From assembly GCA_026545225.1 (NCBI GenBank), contig CM048850.1, positions 7,675,501 to 7,739,500 on the forward strand: 64,000 nt of DNA, given 5' to 3'. Positions 57,879 to 64,000 of this stretch are shown here, in pieces; position 1 is the stretch's first letter, and each line of letters opens with the position of its first letter. A program made the translations under genes and the position numbers. The DNA comes from Cornus controversa (taxonomy: Eukaryota > Streptophyta > Magnoliopsida > Cornales > Cornaceae). Under the pieces are notes generated by a model. It saw only the letters and a list, made by a program, of their open reading frames with translations. It had not been told where the DNA came from and did not search any database.

Positions 57879-59797
57879 GAACCTCCTGGGACTTCCAACA
57901 GCCCTATATATGATCCATTTGAATTCAAATCTCAACCAAACCACTTTGGATCATTCATAAAACATGTAAATCATCCCCCAATGATATAATATCATACTCA
58001 CACATCAACCTACACATTTGAATCTCAAATCTTGTAAAATCATAGAAAACTCATCCTAAATTCTCAATGCACATAAAATTCAAGTGCATAAACCATCCTC
58101 ATTTTTCCAAAGATCATATTCATCAACTCATACATACAACCTAACTCACACATCGAAATCCTACTACCGTGATTTCAATATAAATCCACTCTTCAAAACC
58201 TTCATATCCAAGAGTTCAAGATATAAAGAACAAAAAGGATACATACATCCATTTAAGCTCCACATTCATATAAAATCCATGAAACCATACACATAAGGAT
58301 TCAAATGAATATACAAGTTACATATACGGTGAATGTAACTATAAATCAACATAATCCACATGCCACATGCCGGCATGGATAGCCAAAGACATAGTCCATA
58401 CATATATCTCAAAAGATCCCCAAAATGCACCAAAATGCTCCAAGTAAGGAAGCAAGATCTTTTCATCCATTCTCGGCTTCTTACCTAAAAAAAAATGTTT
58501 GGGGGAGCGGGGTGAGCAACACTGCGGCTCAGTAGAGATGCCCCTCCCCTCCTAGGTGCCGACCCGACACCGACCTACATGTCCCTCACTACATGGCATG
58601 TAAAATGTTTTCATGCACACGATGACATACAATTCAAGTATGAATGCACTTATTTATATATCATGCTTTTCAATACATATCATTGCTATAACAAGCCTAG
58701 CATGCATTCTAACATTCAAAACAACACATGGTCACATATATGTCATATGGCATGCATATCACTCTCATATGCCTACAAACCACAACCTAGCATATTTTTG
58801 ATCATGCTTCAACAATGCACACTCTTGCTATAAAATAACCTAGCATGCATTCAACATTTATACACACACACAACCAACATACAATCATATGATTTGCACC
58901 CCAAAATACACATAACCTACATATGCATATAATACACAATATAGCTAATCATGTTCTCATTTTGCACACTTTGCACGTATTCAACCCACACATCATATAT
59001 TCATCAAGATGGATCTATCTGGCATGCATAATCACAAGGGAAGATGAAATATAAAAATTCAGCCCCTTGCCCATCTCTCTCACATACAAACTCAACCGAA
59101 AACCTCTCCGAACCACCCAAAACCCTAGAATCGACAACTAGAAGAGAAGAAACACCCCTACCTCAAGATTGAAGACCTTCCAAGCACTTATCAAAATTTC
59201 CAGCAAGTTCTACCTTGCCAAAATACGAGTTTGTTCGGTTCAAACCGAAGCCCTAGCCGTCCCCTACACACTTTCCTTCTTCGGCAAATCACGAATCCAA
59301 GCCGAATGCACCCGAAATGTAGAGAGAAGGAGGAGGGATGAAGAGGAAAATGTTTAGAGAGAGAGGGAACCATGAGAAATGAGATCTCAGATCTCCCTGG
59401 GATATTTATTCCAGTCCTAGGGGTGCAAAATGACCAAAACACCCCCAAGTCACTTAACGTACCTTCCCGAGCTCCTTTTTCGATTTCGAAAACTCCTACG
59501 GCCTCGAAATCGCTTCCTTAACTCATTAAACATTTTGTTACACTCAAAATCAAAAATAATTATTTTTTAGAAATTTTCCAGATTTCCGGGCCCATGTGGA
59601 CTGCATCCTGGGCCCCTGTTTGACCAAAAAGTCAAACTTCTCCAAATTTTCCGAAAACTTACAAAAACCTCCTAACATGTTTGCAAACATGTTTTCCACT
59701 CTCGAAACATCCAAAACATCATTGGAAACGCATTTATAGCGAAAATGATGAAAATTTTTGAAAACCGGTCAAATTTGGTTCCGGTCTCTACAACTTC

Positions 59798-60870
59798 CCT
59801 CTTCCATTCATTGATCAAATTCTTGAGAGGTTGGCAGGTCAGAGCTACTATTGCTTTTTGGATGGCTACTCTGGTTATAATCAGGTGGCCATGGATCCAG
59901 AAGATCAAGAGAAGATCACTTTCACATGTCCCTTTGGTACTTTCAATTATAATCGCATGCCCTTTAGGTTATGTAATGCTCCAATGACTTTTCAAAGGTG
60001 CTTGATGGCCATATTCTCTAACATGGTGGAAGAGTTCTTGGAGGTCTTCATGGATGACTTCTCTATTTTTGGATCATCCTTTGAGGATTGTTTAAAGAAT
60101 TTGTCACTCATACTTCATAGATGTCAGGACCAGAATTTGATCCTTAGTTAGGAGAAGAGTCATTTCATGGTGAAAGAGGGCATTGTGTTGGGGCATAGTG
60201 TCTTAAAAAGGGCATTAAAGTTGACAAAGCAAAGATTGATCTCATATCCACTTTACCTGCACTTACTACAGTGAGGCAAGTCTGTTCTTTCTTGGGCTAT
60301 GCTGGGTTCTATAGAAGATTCATCAAGAATTTGAGTAAAATTGGTCGACCCTTATGTCAACTCTTGACTAAGCATGCTACTTTCTCCTTTGATGATTGTT
60401 TGCACTCTTTCGAGAAGCTTCGATCTTTGCTATCTTCTGCACCAATCATGTAATCCCCGAGATGGTCATTGCTATTTGAAATCATATGTGATGCTTCTGA
60501 CTTTGTAGTGGGAGCTATTCTAGGACAACGGGAGGACAAACGCCTTTATGTCATCTACTATACTAGTAAAACTTTTCTGATGCTCAACTTAATTATACCA
60601 CTATAGATAATGAGCTTCTAGCAGTTGTATTCACCTTGGAAAAATTTTGTTCTTATCTGTTGGGGTCCAAGGTGGTTGTCTATTCTGATCATGTTGCGTT
60701 GAGACACTTCTTAGCGAAAAAGAAAACCAAACCACATCTGATTCGATGGATTCTGTTGTTGCAAGAATTTGATTTGCAAATAAAAGATAAAAAAGGGACA
60801 GAGAATATTGTGGTGTCCATCTCAAATTCTAGTGGACTCCACGATCAATACATTGCATATTCGTGAATCA
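59798..60870 (+). mobile_element. E8 reverse transcriptase and RNase H
   Basis: PLPFIDQILERLAGQSYYCF-like start, LDGYSGYNQVAMDPEDQEKI, TFNYNRMPFRLCNAPMTFQR, then VFMDDFSIFGSSFEDCLKNL with the FMDD catalytic pair. The RNase H side is [20 protein letters not shown] and [20 protein letters not shown]. All are typical of Athila. Inactive. Confidence 0.92.
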
Positions 60871-61239
60871 TTTTTAGATAAGCAATTGTTTGGAGTATTC
60901 AACAGATCACTACCGCGGTATCCAAAGCATTGTGTAGAGGGGATTGTGCCTACCAGAGACGTGGAATCCATCAACTTAACAGATCCTATTTATCTTACTT
61001 AATCCTCCGAGTGATGAACGTCACCTACGGACATTAACTATGGGGAATTTTGCATTTTTAATCTTTGATTTTTTTTATTTTTTCTTTCTTTTAATTTTTA
61101 GTTTATGTTTTTCTAATTTTTCTTTCAATATTAAGTGTTTTTGATGTGTTTTTTTGAGTTTTTGATGTCTTAGTTGCATCCGAGAGATGCTGAGAGGTGT
61201 ACTGGGGTATTCAAACTCCAAATGGGTGAAAAAGAGAGG

Positions 61240-61440
61240 TGTCGGTCGACCTTGGGTGATTAATGCCCAAGAAACAAGCAGCTGGGTAATCGATCGCCCC
61301 TACTATGGGGGGATCAATCCCCCCGATGATTTTTGTGGGGTGACCAACAAGTTGGGCAATTGATTACCTAGCCCATGGGGGAATTTATCACCCAGCCTAC
61401 TAATGGGCTGATCTGATTTTTTTTTGCTTTATATAAAGCC
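61240..61440 (+). promoter_or_regulatory. Word array and TATA box before the E8 3' ORF
   Basis: Words GGTCGACC, GGGTGATTAATGCCC, GGGTAATCGATCGCCCC, GGGGGGATCAATCCCCCC, GGGCAATTGATTACC and GGGGGAATTTATCACCC are imperfect palindromes on one theme. TTTATATAAAGCC (61428-61440) follows about 35 bp after the last word, then a leader-like stretch. Confidence 0.7.
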
Positions 61441-61839
61441 TCCCTCAAAGCTAGTTCCATACACTTGACTTCTTGAAGCTTTAGGGCTCTTTATTGACTC
61501 TCCTACATCAACCGAGATTCCAATTTCTCAATTTAGTGATTCTATTACAAGAGATCATCCTTGATCATCATCAACAACATCAATTCCACTTGTTCATCTC
61601 AATTTCTTAATCAAAGTTATGACTTTTTCATGTTTTTCATCAAGAAAAAGTGTATTTCATTTTTTCAAAATTGAGTGGGTTTCTTTGAGCGCTTTTGAAA
61701 AGCAAGTTTGGGGGAGAAGATTGTATAGTGGATTGGTGATTTCGGGGCGAGGAAGATTACAAAAGAAGAGGTTGAAGGATGTAATTAATTTGTGTATGCT
61801 AAGTGTTTGATTTAATTGCTTAACCAAACTTTACAAGCT

Positions 61840-63070
61840 CTTATGGCACCAAAAAATGCCAACACACAAGGCGCGTCAAGCTCGCATAATCTTCAATAAG
61901 CATGACATGTTCGGGCACCGGCTGCTCCTATGCCATGAAGGGAGCAGGTTCATGAAAGATGGTATTCGAGGGCCTTGAATTTTGAAGTGACTTTTGATAT
62001 ACCCAAACTCTATGCTATGTTTCCCGAAACCCAGTGGGGTATTGCCAACTTTCGTCATCATCAAGTTACCTCTATTTTTACTCTAGCATCTACTGTCATT
62101 TACCCGAGGCTCGTGAAGCTATTTTACCATAACTGAATGCCAAAACCAGACAAGCGAGGAGTTTTTGTCAGTAGATGGAAGGCAAGTTCGTGTTGATATA
62201 TCGACTATTGCTACTGCTAAGAGCTGCCCCCATACATGCCCAAATGCTTTGGTAGATATCTACACTCCTTTACCTAAGGTCTTTTTGTAGTAAACTTGGC
62301 TGCACATTTATGTGCTGGCCAATTTTCTCAGCCAAAGAATAATGTTGCTTCTAAATCCTCTATGCCCAATCACTTATGGTTCATTGACGTCATGTTATAT
62401 AAGAATGTTTGTCCAGTTGGGCACAAGACTGAAAGATGTCAAGAGTTCCTCTAAGCTTTATATGTTATACATTTTGGGTACTGGTTATCTTTTCCACAGA
62501 TTGTATAGGGCCAGATTGAGAAATTATATTCGAAGGTTTTTGGCAAGTCACAAAACAGTGCAAGTGACTGGGAGTTTGCATTCCCCACTCTTATTTACCA
62601 GTTGTTATCTGCACAGGGGTATGAGGTTGACAAGGATGAGCTCTCTTTTACATGGGATACCCATTATGGCACACATAACTGGAACATAAGTAGGTCACAT
62701 ATGCTTCAAAGAGTCATTGTTATGCCAAGAGAGCTATTCAGACCGGCCTGCGGAGGGGAGGTCATCATAGCACCATGACCAATGGTGGAAGTGCATGAGG
62801 AGGCCGAGGCAGAGGAGGTGAATGTCAATACACCGACTAGAGGCCAAGCTTATGGCCATTTAAAGGAGCATATTGCAGGGTTGACTACCCAGTTTGGAAC
62901 CTTGCGAACAAAGGTATCTGCATAATTCAGAACTTTGAAGACAGAGATGGCAGATCAATATAGAGAATCTTGACAGGATCAGAGGGAGATGAGGATGATG
63001 TTGCGTGCTTTGATACGACATTCTAGAATTGACCCAGACGCTCTGGTACCACCTTCTCCTTCATTTCCCA
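61840..63070 (+). mobile_element. E8 3' extra-ORF region (broken)
   Basis: Translated pieces (MAPKNANTQGASSSHNLQ, RWYSRALNFEVTFDIPKLYA, STVIYPRLVKLFYHN) resemble the 'putative plant transposon protein' domain found in the 3' ORF of Athila-like elements. The far end (HLKEHIAGLTTQFGTLRTKV, then ALIRHSRIDPDALVPPSPSF) looks like a coiled coil and proline-rich tail. Identity is tentative; many breaks. Confidence 0.5.
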
Positions 63071-63914
63071 GAGGTAATTATCTTTTGTATTTTTAGTTTT
63101 TTTTCTCATTTTCTTTTCTTTAATTTATTTTCCTGTATTATAGTTTCAAGAAAAAAAAGAAAAATTTCTCTATTTCATATTTATTTTTACCCTATTTCAC
63201 TTGGTTGTTGGGGTATAGTGGTTTGTTTTACAGGGTATCGCATCTGAGTTTGAGCATTGGCTATCTTGGTTTGTAGCTTTAATGATTTAAGTTATTAGGT
63301 TCTTTGGGGTGTCTTAGCACCTAGTGCCCTAAAGCCATCTGGTTTGGGAGTCACTGACTTAAAGATTGCTACATGGATCTTACAAAGAGCTTAATGGACC
63401 AAGACATTGCACAACCAATAAATCAATGAAAAAAAAGAGAGTCATGTATTCATGTTTGGAAGTACGAGTTTAATAAGGGGAGCTAGTGAGTTGAAGGGGT
63501 GTGTGACTTAGTATATTCGAAGCTGGGTTATGCTACATGAGAGGATTGCTACTTCACTTTTCATGAGAAAGCAAGGGTTGGTTGCTTTAAGATGTGTCGA
63601 TGTGAATTACGCATGGGGACCATTGCTTTGAATTATAGAATCTAAAGATTTAAAATTATTCTTAAATGTAGGTCTGTAACTATATATTGTAATCTTCTTC
63701 TTGATTAATATTTAAATAGGAATTTTGAATTCTTGTGGGTAACATTTCTGAAAACCCTCACAAAATTATAACTCGTCCACTAGGGGGAACCAAGGGGTTC
63801 AAAGGCTTGTGGCATATGCAAAATGCAATCATTTCTCCCACGAAAGACGAGTTTGGTAGTTTATTTAGTGTTCAGTAAGCTTCCTTTGTTTTAGTTTTAT
63901 TTTATTCTATTCCT
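63071..63914 (+). other. E8 3' untranslated region
   Basis: About 850 bp without recognised coding text. T-rich near 63080-63230; a possible polypurine tract CCTAAGGGACTAG lies at about 63912-63924. Confidence 0.5.
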
Positions 63915-64000
63915 AAGGGACTAGTAATATGTAAGTTTGCATATTAAATTCTCTTACTGATAGATTATTTATGATTTTACTCTGTTCTAGTGTTTTCTAT
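63915..64000 (+). repeat. E8 3' LTR, beginning only
   Basis: TTTGCATATT...GATTTTACTCTGTT and AGTGTTTTCTAT align with 52540-52610 of the 5' LTR and with 50200-50270. The exact first base is uncertain, and the window ends inside it. Confidence 0.7.

Larger units (their letters stand above)
57104..59792 (-). mobile_element. Solo LTR A, Tekay-type
   Basis: A 2689 bp LTR on the minus strand, TGTAGAGACCGGAACC (at 59792) to GGGGCGTGACA (at 57104), flanked by ACTTC at 57099-57103 and 59793-59797. No internal domain. TATA-like GAATAAATATCCCAG (minus strand) lies at about 59397-59411. It contains the TCGATTGATCGA array, a PBS-like site and a diverged start box shared with E2, E3, E4 and solo LTR B. 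Confidence 0.93.
52507..64000 (+). mobile_element. E8: Athila-lineage Ty3 retrotransposon (broken)
   Basis: 5' LTR 52507-53930, primer-binding site, gag, protease, RT, RNase H, a promoter-like block and a 3' extra-ORF region, then the start of the 3' LTR near 63915. Solo LTR A is inserted in the RT (57104-59792). Many breaks; integrase is not evident. The 3' LTR and target duplication run past the window end. Confidence 0.88.

Overview
The window looks like repeat-rich nuclear DNA from a flowering plant, most likely a dicot. It is AT-rich and has one intron-bearing plant gene, a GT61 glycosyltransferase at 32242-34268. Almost everything else is nested LTR retrotransposons of plant lineages: Tekay-type chromovirus, Tat, Athila and SIRE-like Copia, plus large and small non-autonomous derivatives. 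The species cannot be told from the sequence alone. No rRNA, tRNA gene, organelle segment or CRISPR was seen.

Nest I (1-about 30970). A gag-only Ty3-type element (E1, 1-5767) sits inside the 5' LTR of a non-coding large derivative (E2, to 14381). E2 in turn interrupts the end of pol of a Tekay-type chromovirus (E3, 14382-26796). The 3' LTR of E3 is split by a Tat-lineage element on the minus strand (E5, 15705-25411, TSD GTTAC) that carries an extra gene in antisense. Next to E3 lie the remains of another Tekay-type element on the minus strand (E4), which holds a solo LTR of a miniature (TRIM) family.

Gene island (about 30970-35160). It holds a MITE and the three-exon GT61 gene, a predicted type II Golgi enzyme of cell-wall polysaccharide or glycoprotein xylosyl/arabinosyl transfer. 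This is the only host gene I can support.

Nest II (35161-48475). A non-coding, satellite-rich LTR element (E6, TSD TTGCT) contains a gag-only SIRE-like Copia derivative (E7, 35863-43233, TSD GGACA). It also contains a Tekay-type solo LTR (44329-47403, TSD ATACT), itself hit by a complete TRIM (45444-45991). A second TRIM follows at 48546-49123.

Nest III (50161-64000). An Athila-like solo LTR is followed by an Athila element (E8, from 52507 past the window end). The RT of E8 is interrupted by a 2.7 kb Tekay-type solo LTR (57104-59792, TSD ACTTC).

Two patterns across families deserve attention. First, arrays of short palindromic words (AGTCGACT, TCGATTGATCGA, CGATGCATCG, GGACCGGTCC and others) occupy comparable places in otherwise different elements, and several lie just upstream of a TATA box and a leader. 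Second, three related long-LTR families carry a primer-binding-site copy inside the LTR about 100-130 bp before its true end. The first could be a family-specific recognition or promoter code; the second is a trace of how these LTRs grew.
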